Shown in pieces: positions 63,889 to 64,000 of a stretch of DNA of 64,000 bases. Each line of letters starts with the position of its first letter. The first letter of the stretch is position 1. The stretch is from Bacteroides fragilis. Its GTDB lineage: Bacteria; Bacteroidota; Bacteroidia; Bacteroidales; Bacteroidaceae. The stretch spans positions 3,348,001-3,412,000 of the forward strand of contig NZ_CP018937.1 in NCBI RefSeq assembly GCF_002849695.1, written 5' to 3'. Under the pieces are notes generated by a model, which saw nothing but the letters and a program-made list of their open reading frames with translations, was not told where the DNA came from and ran no database searches. The position numbers and the translations under genes are program-made.

Positions 63889-64000
63889 ATATCATTAAGT
63901 TGTCTAATAATTTTCGCAGGATTTCCGCCAACAACACAAAATGGAGGTACATCATGGGTCACAACAGAATTAGCTCCTATTATGGAATTATTTCCAATAG
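63885..64000 (-). CDS. Hexapeptide-repeat acyltransferase, C-terminal end
   Basis: The minus-strand frame entering at the window edge encodes [20 protein letters not shown], then [17 protein letters not shown], and stops at 63887-63885. This is the end of a left-handed beta-helix acetyltransferase (serine O-acetyltransferase / WcaB type): isoleucine-patch hexapeptides, then the GNPAK(I/V)I signature. It overlaps the WbsX-like start by 4 bp. It probably O-acetylates a sugar of the repeat unit. The catalytic His lies outside the window. Confidence 0.85.
   Translation of the reverse strand, partial: IGNNSIIGANSVVTHDVPPFCVVGGNPAKIIRQLNDI

Noticed and set aside
55138..64000. Invertible capsule promoter
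   Set aside because: No pair of inverted repeats flanking a promoter was found; the operon's promoter lies beyond the right edge.

Overview
The window looks like chromosomal DNA of a Bacteroides species, most likely of the B. fragilis / B. thetaiotaomicron group. The grounds are a SusC/SusD pair, DUF1735, DUF4493 and PCMD surface lipoproteins, repeated matches to the Bacteroides promoter element TAnnTTTG, a Bacteroides-type tyrosine integrase and a DUF3408 conjugation-associated protein. No rRNA, tRNA or CRISPR array was recognised.

Layout. (1) 1-1.7 kb: the 3' end of a glycan-binding operon (LamG protein, then a DUF1735 / F5-8C-like lipoprotein) closed by a strong terminator. (2) 2.0-9.2 kb: a minus-strand defence operon encoding a small HTH regulator, an MmeI/YeeA-like adenine methyltransferase, an SF2 helicase, a GIY-YIG nuclease and RhuM. 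(3) 9.3-13.4 kb: remains of an integrative element, with a DUF3408 protein, palindromes of the kind found near transfer origins, a short RhuM-like protein, an integrase broken by a one-base frameshift, and an XRE regulator. (4) 13.4-17.4 kb: a gene-poor stretch with two 22-bp repeat clusters, a small lipoprotein, an AT-rich peptidase E / WYL-regulator pair and a 57-residue gene. (5) 17.5-26.7 kb: a seven-gene minus-strand operon of DUF4493 and PCMD lipoproteins plus an outer-membrane barrel. (6) 26.9-42.7 kb: core-like genes, namely a receiver-PPDK hybrid, a prolyl oligopeptidase, glutamate dehydrogenase, an M24 peptidase, a secreted caspase / WD40 pair, CCA-adding enzyme and a coiled-coil lipoprotein. 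(7) 43.0-52.5 kb: an operon of SusC, SusD, a lipoprotein, an M16 protease and a ChaN-like protein. (8) 52.7-55.2 kb: a cold-shock-domain protein and an AbiE toxin-antitoxin pair abutting the tail of a broken ImmA/IrrE-type gene. (9) 55.4-64.0 kb: the downstream end of a capsule/O-antigen operon, from a hexapeptide acyltransferase through WbsX-like, WecB, glycosyltransferases, an EpsG-type polymerase, RmlA and RmlC to a degenerate CpsB-like protein.

The best candidates for under-described systems are five. The first is the methyltransferase / helicase / GIY-YIG / RhuM operon. The second is the DUF4493-PCMD-barrel operon, whose five DUF4493 members each carry a strand followed by T-R/K about 25-35 residues after the lipid cysteine, as in type V pilins. 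The third is the secreted WD40 plus caspase pair. The fourth is the SusCD-M16-ChaN operon, which could link proteolysis to heme or peptide uptake. The fifth is the receiver-PPDK hybrid, which lacks a phosphohistidine domain.
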